Positions 1 to 8,717 of a stretch of DNA of 64,000 bases are shown one piece after another. Under the pieces are notes generated by a model that was not told the DNA's origin, did not search any database, and saw only the letters and a list, made by a program, of their open reading frames with translations. Within the stretch, counting starts at the first letter, position 1. Each line of letters starts with the position of its first letter. This DNA comes from Streptomyces sp. NBC_00377 (GTDB lineage: Bacteria > Actinomycetota > Actinomycetes > Streptomycetales > Streptomycetaceae): positions 4,898,001 to 4,962,000 of the forward strand of contig NZ_CP107958.1 of the NCBI RefSeq assembly GCF_036075115.1, in the 5' to 3' direction. Both the position numbers and the translations under genes were made by a program.

Positions 1-2
1 CG

Positions 3-269
3 ACCGTGCAGAGCCCCCGGGCCGCCGGCGCCGCCAAGCACCTGGAGACGGAGCGGGGCCGGAACGTCCTCACCGCCCTGGACGAGATCGCCCAGGCCCA
101 CGACACACAGATCCCCACGGTCGCCCTGGCGTGGCTCGCGGCCCGGCCGACGGTGGCAGCCCCGATCGCGTCCGCGCGCACGATCGAGCAGCTGCCGGCA
201 CTGCTCGGGGTGGCACAGCTGGAACTGACCCAGGATGAACTCACCCGACTGACCCGAGCCTCGGCCTGA
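3..269 (+). CDS. Aldo/keto reductase, C-terminal fragment
   Basis: This is the 3' end of a gene that begins upstream of the window; about 88 codons are visible. The residues resemble the last two helices of the aldo/keto reductase TIM barrel, including a segment reading TVALAWLAARPTVAAPIASA, which in this family contributes to cofactor-phosphate binding before the final helix. Full-length members are about 300-330 residues and reduce carbonyls with NADPH in the cytoplasm; the substrate cannot be guessed. The TGA stop lies inside a 17-bp tandem repeat (247-331), so the C-terminus is partly repeat-encoded. The true start is outside the window. Confidence 0.85.
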   Translation, partial: TVQSPRAAGAAKHLETERGRNVLTALDEIAQAHDTQIPTVALAWLAARPTVAAPIASARTIEQLPALLGVAQLELTQDELTRLTRASA

Positions 270-331
270 CCCGGGCTCCGGTCTGACCCGGGCTTCGGCA
301 TCACCTGGGCGTGGGCCTGACCCGAGCTCCG
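247..331. repeat. 17-bp degenerate tandem repeat over a stop codon
   Basis: Five consecutive 17-bp units of the form gcctgacccgggctccg run from the last codons of the aldo/keto reductase gene into the intergenic space (247-263, 264-280, 281-297, 298-314, 315-331); the unit at 332-348 is much more diverged. The reductase stop (267-269) lies in the second unit. Copy number could vary between strains and change the reductase tail and the spacing to the convergent PrsW gene. Confidence 0.7.
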
Positions 332-419
332 GTGTCGGCTCTACCCGCGTTGGGTCGACCTGCGTCGGTCCGACTTGCCTCTGACCGGCCCGCGTCGGCC
401 TGACCTGCTGCGGCTCGGC

Positions 420-2033
420 CTACTGATGCGGGTGGGGGTTGGGACGGGGCCCCGCCGGAAATCCTTGCCCCGGGCCAGGTCCGGGGCCGGGGCCGGGGCC
501 GGATTCGTACCCGGGGCCGGTCTCGAATCCGGGTCCGGGTCCGGGTCCGTGCGCTGCGGGGTATCCGTATCCCGGTCCCGCCGGGTGCGCGTACCCCGGA
601 GCTGCCGGCTGGGCGTATCCCGGTCCTGCCGGGTGCCCGAATCCGGCGCTGTGGCCCTGGCCGTATCCCGGTCCCTGGCCGTACGCCGGTCCCTGGCCGT
701 ACGCCGGTGCGTGGCCGTACGCCGGTGCCTGGCCGTGAACCGTCCCCCGGCCGTACCCGTACACCCCCTGCACCGGCCAGGGCGGCGCGACCACCCGTAC
801 CGGCGGGGCCGTCATCCGGGCCGCGTGGTCCAGCGCGGGGCGGGCGATGTCCTGGCGGCGCCACAGTTCGTTGAGCAATTCCCGTTCCCGAAGGACGAAG
901 TCGGCGTCGGCCCGTCCCCGGCGGCCGCGGTGCCTCAGGAACGCGAGGGACGTGGCGTACGCCTCGTACCGCGCGACCTCCCGCGCCGCGGGCCGGCCCA
1001 GGTGGCGGCCGGCGTACTCGCGGGCCAGCCGCCGGGCACGCATCGAGCCGAGCGCGTACGGCTCGGCCGGCATGAGCCAGCCCGCGGCCGCGTAGGCGGG
1101 CAGCTCCTCGCGCACGGTGCGCAGCTCGCGTTGGCGTGTCCACACCGCCAGCCAGGTGAGCAGCCCGAACGCGGGCACCATGAAGGCCGCGTACACCGCG
1201 AAGAACCCGAACTCGCCGAACGACGAGGAGCCGTTCCACAGGGCGTGCATGCCCATCGCGAGGAGCAGCCCGCACAGCGGGAGCAGCACGCGCCGCAGGT
1301 GCTGACGGTTCCCGGAGAGCGCGGCGACGCCGAAGCCGATGCCGGTCAGGACGGTGAACAGGGGGTGGGCGAACGGCGACATGATGACGCGTACGAAGAA
1401 GGTCGCGGCGGTCACGGACGCGATGCCGGTGTCGCCGGTGAGCTGGTCGGTGCCGAACGCGGTGCCGAGGTAGAGGATGTTCTCGGTGAAGGCGAAGCCG
1501 GTGGCGGTGAGCCCGGCTATGACCACGCCGTCGACGATCCCGGTGAAGTCCCGTCTGCGGAAGAGGAACACCAGCAGGACGGCGGCGGCCTTGGCGGACT
1601 CCTCGACGACGGGCGCTATGACGGTCGCCCCGAGGGTGTCCGCGCCGGACGGGTCGGCGGTCGCGGTCGCTATCCAGCGGGTCGCGAAGCTGTTGGCGAT
1701 GATGGCTATCAGGGCCGCCGCGCACGCGCCCCAGGCGAAGGCGAACACCAGGTTCCGCCAGGGGCCCGGCTCGACCCGGTCGAGCCAGCGGAAGGCGGCG
1801 ACCAGCAACGGCACGGGCAGCACGGCGAGCCCGAGCCCGACCAGGAATCCTTCCGTGCCGGTCTGTTCGCGCACCAGCGCGAGGATGACCAGACCGGACA
1901 GCGCGAGCAGGGTGATCAGCGCCCCGTACCGGACCGACCTGCGCTGCCACCAGTGAGCGTGGCGCAGCACACCGTCCTCGGGCGCGCCGCCGGGATGCGG
2001 CGGATGGGGCGGGAACGGAGGACTGAAGGCCAC
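420..2033 (-). CDS. PrsW family intramembrane metalloprotease
   Basis: The predicted protein has 537 residues. An N-terminal Pro-rich segment precedes about eight hydrophobic helices (roughly residues 36-330). The family's catalytic motif is present as PVVEESAK (E144-E145), followed by AFTEN near residue 184 and a His-containing helix near 222, as in PrsW/CPBP-type membrane proteases. In Bacillus, PrsW cleaves an anti-sigma factor; the substrate here is unknown. From about residue 430 the tail is a low-complexity Gly-Pro-Tyr-His-Gln repeat, probably cytoplasmic and disordered. The start is uncertain: GTG at 2033 gives MAFSPPF, without a convincing ribosome-binding site. It lies downstream of trmB on the same strand. 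Confidence 0.85.
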   Translation of the reverse strand: MAFSPPFPPHPPHPGGAPEDGVLRHAHWWQRRSVRYGALITLLALSGLVILALVREQTGTEGFLVGLGLAVLPVPLLVAAFRWLDRVEPGPWRNLVFAFAWGACAAALIAIIANSFATRWIATATADPSGADTLGATVIAPVVEESAKAAAVLLVFLFRRRDFTGIVDGVVIAGLTATGFAFTENILYLGTAFGTDQLTGDTGIASVTAATFFVRVIMSPFAHPLFTVLTGIGFGVAALSGNRQHLRRVLLPLCGLLLAMGMHALWNGSSSFGEFGFFAVYAAFMVPAFGLLTWLAVWTRQRELRTVREELPAYAAAGWLMPAEPYALGSMRARRLAREYAGRHLGRPAAREVARYEAYATSLAFLRHRGRRGRADADFVLRERELLNELWRRQDIARPALDHAARMTAPPVRVVAPPWPVQGVYGYGRGTVHGQAPAYGHAPAYGQGPAYGQGPGYGQGHSAGFGHPAGPGYAQPAAPGYAHPAGPGYGYPAAHGPGPGPGFETGPGYESGPGPGPGPGPGQGFPAGPRPNPHPHQ

Positions 2034-2125
2034 GGCATCGACCCTAACGAGGGAGGGGACTGTGGTGGAGGGGGAGGTCGGTCGGTGATCCCTTGGTCGA
2101 TCCCTTGATCGGGGCCTTGCCCCGG

Positions 2126-2968
2126 TCAGAGATCCCCGGGCCGGACGCGATGCTGTACGCGGCGGAACAGCAGATCGTTCACGACGTGACCCTTGTCCAG
2201 CCCCTGTCCCTCGAAACGGGTCAGCGGCCGGAACTCGGGCCGGGGCGCGAACCCGCCGTCGGCCCGGGTGTTCTCGAAGTCGGGGTGCGCGGTCAGCACC
2301 TCGAGCATCTGCTCGGCGTACGGCTCCCAGTCCGTGGCGCAGTGCACGACCGCGCCGGGCTTGAGTCGCGTCGCGGCCAGGTCGAGGAACTCCGGCTGGA
2401 TGAGGCGCCGCTTGTGGTGGCGCTTCTTCGGCCAGGGGTCGGGGAAGTAGACGCGCAGCCCGTCGAGCGAGTCCGCGGGCAGCATCTCGCGCAGCAGGAT
2501 GATCGCGTCGCCGTTGGCGACCCGGATGTTGGTCAGCCCGGTGCGGTCCGCGAGGTTGAGCAGGTTCCCCTGGCCGGGCGTGTGCACGTCCACCGCGAGG
2601 ATGCCGGTGTCCGGGGCGGCGGCGGCCATCTGCGCGGTCGCCTCGCCCATGCCGAAGCCGATCTCCAGCACGACGGGACGGTCCGCGCCGAACAGCTCGG
2701 CGAGGTCCACGGGGTGCCCGTCGATGTCGAGCCCCCACTTGGCCCACAGCCGCTGCAACGCGTCGGCCTGCCCGGCCGTCACCCGGCTGCGCCGGGGCTG
2801 GAAGCTTCTGATCCGCCGCTCGAAGTGCGACCCTGCGGGATCGGCCCTGGGCCCGTCGGGGAACCGGGGCTCCCCCTTGGCGCGGGTGTGCCGGACGGAC
2901 TCGCCCGGGTGGTGCTCGCCATCGGGAAAGGGCTGGGGGGCTTCGGGGGTGCTCACGGAATCAGACAC
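2126..2968 (-). CDS. trmB: tRNA (guanine-N7-)-methyltransferase
   Basis: A cytoplasmic SAM-dependent enzyme that forms m7G46 in the variable loop of tRNAs. The 280-residue product has the class I methyltransferase motif LEIGFGMGEA (101-110) and the TrmB signature FPDPWPKKRHHKRRL (175-189), plus the C-terminal FEGQG region that packs against the SAM pocket. An N-terminal extension of about 50 polar residues is typical of Streptomyces copies. GTG at 2968 is the chosen start; a second GTG at 2956 is equally possible because neither has a clear ribosome-binding site. It is between the L-2-hydroxyglutarate oxidase gene and prsW, all on the minus strand. Confidence 0.93.
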   Translation of the reverse strand: MSDSVSTPEAPQPFPDGEHHPGESVRHTRAKGEPRFPDGPRADPAGSHFERRIRSFQPRRSRVTAGQADALQRLWAKWGLDIDGHPVDLAELFGADRPVVLEIGFGMGEATAQMAAAAPDTGILAVDVHTPGQGNLLNLADRTGLTNIRVANGDAIILLREMLPADSLDGLRVYFPDPWPKKRHHKRRLIQPEFLDLAATRLKPGAVVHCATDWEPYAEQMLEVLTAHPDFENTRADGGFAPRPEFRPLTRFEGQGLDKGHVVNDLLFRRVQHRVRPGDL

Positions 2969-3039
2969 AGTGCGGTCGATTTTACGGCGCGGCCGCACCT
3001 GCCCGCCGCCCCCCGCCGGAAGGTGAGACGTCCGGCCGC

Positions 3040-4248
3040 TCATGCGCCCGCCAGCGCTCCCAGGGCCCGTCGCGCCACCTCTCGCCCGATCGGCAGCGAG
3101 GCGGTGGCCGCGGGCGAGGGAGCGTTCAGGACGTGGACCGCCCGCGCTCCCTCGCGTATGAGGAAGTCGTCCACCAGTCCTCCGTCCCGGAGCACCGCCT
3201 GCGCCCGTACCCCGGCCGTCGCCCGGACCAGGTCGGCCTCCTCCACCGCCGGAAGCAGTCGGCGCACCGCGTCCACGAACGCCCCCTTGGACACCGACCG
3301 GCGCAGCTCCCCGGCCCCGTACCGCCAGTGCTGCCGGCCCATCCGCCACACTCCGGGCCAGGTCGCCGTCGCCATTGCCTCCCGGGGCCGTACGACGCCC
3401 CACCCGTACCCCTCCCGGGCCAGCGCCGGCACGGCGTTGGGTCCGATGTGCACGCCTCCGTCGATCCCCCTGGTCAGATGGACGCCGAGGAACGGGAACG
3501 CCGGATCGGGCACCGGGTACACCAGCCCGCGCACCAGCTCCGGCCGGACCAGCTCGTAGTACTCGCCCCGGAACGGCACGATCCGCACCTCGGGCTCGTC
3601 ACCCGTGAGCCGGGCCACCTCGTCGCAGTGGAGCCCGGCGCAGTTCACCAGCACCCGCCCCCGTACGACGTCCCCGCGCGCGGTGAGCACGGCCACGCCC
3701 CGCTCGGGACGCCGGTCGATGCGCACGACCCGCGAGCCGTACCGGATCTCCGCCCCGGAGGCCTGGCCGAGCTGCCGTGCCACGGCCGTGAAGTCGCAGA
3801 TCGCGGTCGACCGCACGCGGATGGCGGCCAGGCCACGGACCTCGGGCTCGTACTCCGCGATCTGGGCGGCGCCCAGCTCCCTGACCTGTATTCCGTTCTC
3901 CCGGCCGCGCTGCACGAGCGCGTGCAGCCGGGGCAGCTCCGCCCGGTCCGTGGCCACGATCAGTTTCCCGGTGACCTTGTGCGCGATGCCGTACTCCGCG
4001 CAGAACTTCGTCATCTCCGCCGCGCCGCGCACCGCGTACCGCGCCTTCAGCGACCCCGGCCGGTAGTAGATCCCGCTGTGGACGACCCCGCTGTTGCGCC
4101 CCGTCTGGTGCCGGGCCACCCCCGGCTCCTTCTCCAGCACGGTCACCCGTGTGCCGGGCGCGGCACGCGTGATCGCATACGCGGTGGACAGGCCGACGAT
4201 GCCCCCGCCGACCACGAGCACATCACAGTCGTAAGCGATCTTCGGCAC
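3040..4248 (-). CDS. lhgO: L-2-hydroxyglutarate oxidase (LhgO family)
   Basis: A 402-residue FAD-dependent oxidoreductase of the DAO/LhgO type. An N-terminal Rossmann motif (VLVVGGGIVGLSTAYA) binds FAD. The segment HQTGRNSGVVHSGIYY is the family signature seen in L-2-hydroxyglutarate oxidases, and the C-terminal stretch NAPSPAATASLPIG closes the FAD site. It should oxidise L-2-hydroxyglutarate to 2-oxoglutarate, passing electrons to quinone or oxygen. GTG at 4248 was chosen over the upstream in-frame ATG (4278) because GGGAGG sits about 8 nt before it. It is followed after about 70 nt by trmB. Confidence 0.88.
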   Translation of the reverse strand: MPKIAYDCDVLVVGGGIVGLSTAYAITRAAPGTRVTVLEKEPGVARHQTGRNSGVVHSGIYYRPGSLKARYAVRGAAEMTKFCAEYGIAHKVTGKLIVATDRAELPRLHALVQRGRENGIQVRELGAAQIAEYEPEVRGLAAIRVRSTAICDFTAVARQLGQASGAEIRYGSRVVRIDRRPERGVAVLTARGDVVRGRVLVNCAGLHCDEVARLTGDEPEVRIVPFRGEYYELVRPELVRGLVYPVPDPAFPFLGVHLTRGIDGGVHIGPNAVPALAREGYGWGVVRPREAMATATWPGVWRMGRQHWRYGAGELRRSVSKGAFVDAVRRLLPAVEEADLVRATAGVRAQAVLRDGGLVDDFLIREGARAVHVLNAPSPAATASLPIGREVARRALGALAGA

Positions 4249-4407
4249 GTGCGCCACCTCCCGGCTCCGATAGTGCACTGCGCCACTGACAGTGCCTTCA
4301 AACCCGGGGCGGGCGTCCTGTGCCGCTCGGCAGCCGACGGCGTGGGACGCGGGGCCGTCGTGCCGTGGTGCGCAGGTGTCCGGCGGCTCCGCCGAGGCCG
4401 AGGCCGT

Positions 4408-5832
4408 CTACGCCGGGGTCATCAGCAGGGGCCGAGCCCGCTCTCGTAATTCCACCACCCTCGGTTCGTCGCCATACGGCTCCAGCCGGTGCAGCAGGTC
4501 CTTGACGTACTCCGTGGTGCGGGCGGAGGAGATGCGCCCGGCCACCTCCACGGCCCGCACCCCCTGGGCGCAGGCGGCGTCGAGGTTCCCCGACTCCAGT
4601 TCGGCGACCGCCGAGACGACGAGCCGCAGCCCGTGCGACCGCACGAACTCCTCCGTCGGCTGTGACAGCGCCTGCTCGGTGAACCGCCGCACCTGGCGGG
4701 GCGCCTTCAGGTCGCGGTAGCACTCGGCGGCGTCGGCGGCGAAGCGGTCGTAGGAGTAGAAGCCGAGCCAGGACGGGTCGTGGTCGCCGTCGCGGGAGCG
4801 CTCCAGCCAGCCCTCGGCGGCCTTGAGCGCCGTGCCGGCCGCGTGCGCGTCTCCCGCGCGGGCGTGCGCGCGTGCCTCGACGAGCCGGAAGAAGCTCATG
4901 GTGCGGGCCGTGGCCAGCCCTCGGTTGCGCTCCAGGGCCGCCTGCGCGAGATCGACGCCCTCGTCGCCGAAGCCGCGGTACGTGGCCTGGAGGGACATGG
5001 AGGCCAGGACGTAGCCTCCGAGGGGTACGTCGGCCGCCGCGCGGGCCAGCCGCAGTGCCTGGATGTAGTAGCGCTGCGCGGCCTCCTGCTGACCGGTGTC
5101 GAAGGCCATCCACCCGGCCAGCCGGGTCAGCTCGGCGCTCGCCCCGAACAGGGCCCGGCCGACCTCGTCGGAGTACGAGCCGAGCAGCAGCGGGGCCGCC
5201 TCCACCCGCAGGCACTCCGGCACCATGGACGAACGCCAGTCGCCGCCTCCGTACTTGGAGTCCCAGCGTCTGGCGTCCTCGGCGGCCTCCCGCAGTTTCT
5301 GCACATCGCTGTGGCCGACTTTGAGCGGTGCGCCGGACTCCTCCACGAGGTGTACGTCCCGCGCCACCGAACTGTCGGCCGGGGTTATCAGCCACCGTGA
5401 GGCGGGCGTCGCGTACGCGCTTACTGCGAACGATCCGGCCAGCGACTGCCAGATGCCCCCGGAACCGGCCCGGCGGCCGGCGAGGTCGAGGCGGTAGAGC
5501 TCGGTGGCCGAGCGCACCGCCTGGTTGACGTCCCTGGGGAAGGCGAGGCCCACCTCGGGCGCGGGATCCGCGTCGGCCAGTCCGATCTCGTGCAGCGGCA
5601 CCGGGCGGCCGAGCTTCTGACCGATGGCGGCCGCGATGAGGTGGGGCGCGGCGCCCTGCGGCACCATGCCCTTCGACACCCAGCGCGCCACGGACGTCTT
5701 GTCGTAGCGAAGAGTCAACCCGCGTTGAGCGCCAAGATCGTTGACGCGGCGCGCGAGTCCTGCGTTGCTGATTCCCGCGAGGGCGAGAACGGCGCCGAGT
5801 TTTTCGTTCGGCCCGCGTTGCTCCCTGGACAT
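4408..5832 (-). CDS. Sporulation-associated TPR regulator (SCO4114/NsdA-like)
   Basis: A 474-residue protein starting MSREQRGPNEKLG, with GAGGGGT ahead of the ATG at 5832. The N-terminal 90 residues resemble a divergent helix-turn-helix (NAGLARRVNDLG, then DKTSVARWVSKGMVPQG); the rest is helical and TPR-like (FDTGQQEAAQRYYIQALRLARA and similar). Streptomyces carry several such paralogues, including NsdA, a negative regulator of sporulation and antibiotic production; the position next to trmB, lhgO and atrA matches the copy annotated as sporulation-associated in S. coelicolor (SCO4114). The regulatory target cannot be read from the sequence. Confidence 0.8.
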   Translation of the reverse strand: MSREQRGPNEKLGAVLALAGISNAGLARRVNDLGAQRGLTLRYDKTSVARWVSKGMVPQGAAPHLIAAAIGQKLGRPVPLHEIGLADADPAPEVGLAFPRDVNQAVRSATELYRLDLAGRRAGSGGIWQSLAGSFAVSAYATPASRWLITPADSSVARDVHLVEESGAPLKVGHSDVQKLREAAEDARRWDSKYGGGDWRSSMVPECLRVEAAPLLLGSYSDEVGRALFGASAELTRLAGWMAFDTGQQEAAQRYYIQALRLARAAADVPLGGYVLASMSLQATYRGFGDEGVDLAQAALERNRGLATARTMSFFRLVEARAHARAGDAHAAGTALKAAEGWLERSRDGDHDPSWLGFYSYDRFAADAAECYRDLKAPRQVRRFTEQALSQPTEEFVRSHGLRLVVSAVAELESGNLDAACAQGVRAVEVAGRISSARTTEYVKDLLHRLEPYGDEPRVVELRERARPLLMTPA

Positions 5833-6537
5833 TGCGCCACCCCTCGACACAGACGGCTGCCGCGCTGGCATAACCATGCGGCATTCGTAAACCCAGCGTA
5901 GTTCGCCGCATCCCAAGCGTTAAGGGGCATTCTTCCGGTTGGCGGGATTGTGGTCCGTACGAATCTCCGGGCGCCGGTACGGACGGTCGCGGCGTGCCCC
6001 CGCCGTGTGGCCGTGCGCCCGGCCGTGCGCTCTCCTGCGGCCATGACGGGAGCGGTTCCATGGGTCGTGCGTGGGTCGGCCCGCTGTACTGGATCCAGTG
6101 GGCTGGGGGACACCGCCGCCTTCATCCCCGCGGGCGGCGGAGCGGTCCGGGGGGCGTACTCCGCCTCCCGGGCCGGCGCGAGGGCCGAAGGGCACGCGTG
6201 TGTGCACGGAGCGTGTGCGAAGCCTGCGCCGGATGCCGTCGACGCGGGCCGTGCGGCGGGGATTTGGCCGAAAATCAACCCTGCACGCCGTGGGGGACAA
6301 CGCCTCTCACCATGGAAATCGAGGGCGCGCAGGGCGTTTTGGGGGAGCGTACCGGGGGCGCATTCACGTCGCCGACACCGGGGTACGCAGGGACGCCCCA
6401 GGGGCGCCGACGTGTTGACGCGGGCACGGTCCCCGGATCACAAGCGGCGCCGCCTCCTTCTACGGCGCGTTCTTCGTGGCAGCATGGTGAACCGTTCGTA
6501 CGGTGCACTCGGTTGTCCACAGCCTGTGGAGGCGTCC
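5833..6537. other. 705-bp divergent intergenic region
   Basis: No convincing gene is seen here. It separates the sporulation-associated regulator (minus) from the asparagine-synthase-like gene (plus) and must hold both promoters. Two recognisable sites are a perfect 12-bp palindrome ACTGGATCCAGT at 6088-6099 and a consensus DnaA box at 6513-6521. Open frames through it are extensions of the downstream gene or GC-rich shadows. No lasso-type precursor peptide was found upstream of the synthase-like gene. Confidence 0.6.
6513..6521 (+). promoter_or_regulatory. Consensus DnaA box
   Basis: TTGTCCACA matches the Streptomyces DnaA-box consensus exactly and lies 16 nt upstream of the ATG of the asparagine-synthase-like gene, inside its probable leader. 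It is a single box, so origin function is not implied. A chance occurrence is possible. Confidence 0.45.
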
Positions 6538-8658
6538 ATGCGGTGGTTGGTGGGTTGGAGCAGTACCACCGCGGGTGCGCTGGGCGGACCGGTCGGCTAC
6601 GACGGCCGTCCCGACGACGGCGGGTCGTACGGGGGCCGGGTCGGCCACGACGGCGAGACGCTGCACCCGGTCGGTTCCCAACTCCTGTGGGGCGACCCGG
6701 ATCCGCTCTGGGCGGTCGGCGACTGGCGCCCCGACGAGGTGCGGATCGTGAAGGCGGACGCCCAGACCCGGGTCGCGGTCCTCGGCACCTGCGGCGCGAC
6801 CGACGAACAGCTGCGCGTCGGCCTGTTCGCCGCGCGCGGAGGCGCACTTCGCCACCTGACGGCCTGGCCGGGCAGCTACACGGCGATCGTCCAGGTCGGC
6901 CGGCGCATCACCGTGTGCGGCGATCTGGCGGGCGCGCGCCCGGTGTTCCACACCCCCTGGGCCGGTGGCACGGCGTACGCGACGGCCGCGCTGCCCCTGG
7001 CCGACCTCATCGAGGCCAACCTCGACTTCGGCCACCTGGCGGCGCTCCTCGCCGCCCCCGACGTACCGGCAGCCCTGCACGACTCCACCCCTTACGACGG
7101 CGTGCGTCGCATTCCGCCGGGGCATGCGCTGATCCTCCGCGCCGGGGCGCGTGAGGTCGCCGGGTACGAGCCGGTCGCCTCGCTCGCCGTGGCGGCGCCC
7201 CCGGCCGACCCGGACAGCGCGGTCGGCGCCGTACGCGACGCGCTCGTCGAGGCGGTACGCGCGCGTCTGTCCGCGCCCCGGCACGTCCCGGATATCGACC
7301 CCGGCCCCGTGCCCGGCATGGGACCGGCGGAACGGCGGGCCGCGCGCGGGATGCCCGTTCCGGGCATCGGCGCCGACCTCTCCGGCGGACCGGCCTCCGG
7401 CACCCTCGCCCTCCTCGCGGCCGGCCTGCCCGGCATGCCGGGCACCCTGCTGGGCCACGGCACGGGCGCGGGGGAGCGGCTGCTGGCCGTCACCTTCAAC
7501 GACCTGGCGGTCGGCGGCCGCGAGGCCGAGCTGGAACGGGCCGGCGCCCTCGCGGCCAACCCGCGCCTGCACCACGTCGTGGTGGCCGGCAGCGAGGAGA
7601 CACTGCCCTACGCCGACCTGGACGGCCCGCTGACCGACGAACCCGGCCCCAGCCTGGTCACGGCCGCCCGCCACCGGGCGCGTCTCGCGGCGGGCAGCGC
7701 GGACCACTTCACGGGCTACGGCGCCCGCCAGGTGCTGGACGCCCACCCGGCCCGGCTCGCGGACCTGCTGATGGACCGCAAACGCCGTCATCTCGTCCGC
7801 CCGGTGGCGGCGCTGACCAAGGCCGACGGCTCGGTGCTCGTCCCCGCGCGCGTGTACGGCGCTGCCCGCCGCCTGGCCCGGACGCCGTACCGCGCGGGCG
7901 TGGAGGGCCTGGCCGAGCGCCTCCTGCACCGCAGTTTCAGCTTCGACGACCCCGCCGGCGCCGTGGGGGCCTCCCTGGCGGCCCTCACCTGGGGCGGAGC
8001 CGGCCCGGCCGCACAGTGGCTGACGGGCGAGGCACTGGCTGAAGTATCGGTTCGCCTCCAGGGAGCCGCACACCGCACCGGCGTGGGTCCCGGCCAGCGT
8101 CCGGGCGACTACCGCGCGCGTGCGGCCCTCACCCGGCACGCCATGGACCTGCGCGTCCTGGAACAGGCGGCCGAGATCCGCTCCCAGCGACTGCACGCGC
8201 CGTTCCTCGACAACCAGGTCGTCCGCGCGTGCCGCGCGCTGCCCGAGACCCTGCGCGTGCAGCCGGGGGCCCGCGCCGCGATCCTGCGCACCGTCCTCAA
8301 GAGCGCCGGTGTCACCGACCTTCCGGCCGGCTGGGGCGCCCCCTCCCAGGCGTCCGCCACCGCGGCGGCCCGCGCGGGTCTGCGGATGGCCATGGACCCC
8401 CTCCTCACCCTCTTCGAGGCGCCCCTCCTCGCTGAAGCCGGCCTGGTCGAGGCGAGAGTGGTCCGCAAGGCCCTCCGGGCCGCCGCGGCGGGCGAGCCCC
8501 TTCCCCTGGACGGCCTGGCCGACCTGATCTCCCTGGAACTCTGGCTCCGGCGCCTCCTGTCCCGCCGGGGCACCTGCTGGACCGGCACACCCGCACGCGC
8601 ACGTGCGGTACCGGCGGGCATCGCGCCCCAGAGACGGGCCGTTTCCTCCGGGGGGTGA
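6538..8658 (+). CDS. Asparagine synthase-related protein (amide ligase/cyclase-like)
   Basis: A 706-residue protein in which an N-terminal region like the AsnB glutaminase fold lacks the catalytic Cys2 (it starts MRWLVGW), so it should not hydrolyse glutamine. The C-terminal half is the adenylating domain: a PP-loop relative reads GADLSGGPASG (about 280-290), where AsnB has SGGxDS, and the late helix RLHAPFLDNQVVRACRALP is conserved as in AsnB and lasso-peptide cyclases. Such proteins activate a carboxylate with ATP and form an amide; the substrate is unknown. ATG at 6538 has GGAGG 7 nt upstream. It overlaps a possible upstream start of the SARP gene by GTGA, suggesting coupling. Confidence 0.78.
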   Translation: MRWLVGWSSTTAGALGGPVGYDGRPDDGGSYGGRVGHDGETLHPVGSQLLWGDPDPLWAVGDWRPDEVRIVKADAQTRVAVLGTCGATDEQLRVGLFAARGGALRHLTAWPGSYTAIVQVGRRITVCGDLAGARPVFHTPWAGGTAYATAALPLADLIEANLDFGHLAALLAAPDVPAALHDSTPYDGVRRIPPGHALILRAGAREVAGYEPVASLAVAAPPADPDSAVGAVRDALVEAVRARLSAPRHVPDIDPGPVPGMGPAERRAARGMPVPGIGADLSGGPASGTLALLAAGLPGMPGTLLGHGTGAGERLLAVTFNDLAVGGREAELERAGALAANPRLHHVVVAGSEETLPYADLDGPLTDEPGPSLVTAARHRARLAAGSADHFTGYGARQVLDAHPARLADLLMDRKRRHLVRPVAALTKADGSVLVPARVYGAARRLARTPYRAGVEGLAERLLHRSFSFDDPAGAVGASLAALTWGGAGPAAQWLTGEALAEVSVRLQGAAHRTGVGPGQRPGDYRARAALTRHAMDLRVLEQAAEIRSQRLHAPFLDNQVVRACRALPETLRVQPGARAAILRTVLKSAGVTDLPAGWGAPSQASATAAARAGLRMAMDPLLTLFEAPLLAEAGLVEARVVRKALRAAAAGEPLPLDGLADLISLELWLRRLLSRRGTCWTGTPARARAVPAGIAPQRRAVSSGG

Positions 8659-8717
8659 GAAACCCCACCGCCCGCAAATCCCGAGCCCCACGCCTCACCA
8701 CCGGGGACAATGAACCG

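Noticed and set aside
301..2747. Very long open frames in several registers over the PrsW/trmB region
   Set aside because: They are Arg/Pro-rich shadows produced by high GC content; only the frames with recognisable motifs were kept.
6060..7154. ATG with GGGAG upstream in the divergent gap, as a possible gene
   Set aside because: Its frame runs deep into the synthase gene in another register with Arg-rich composition, so it is a shadow.
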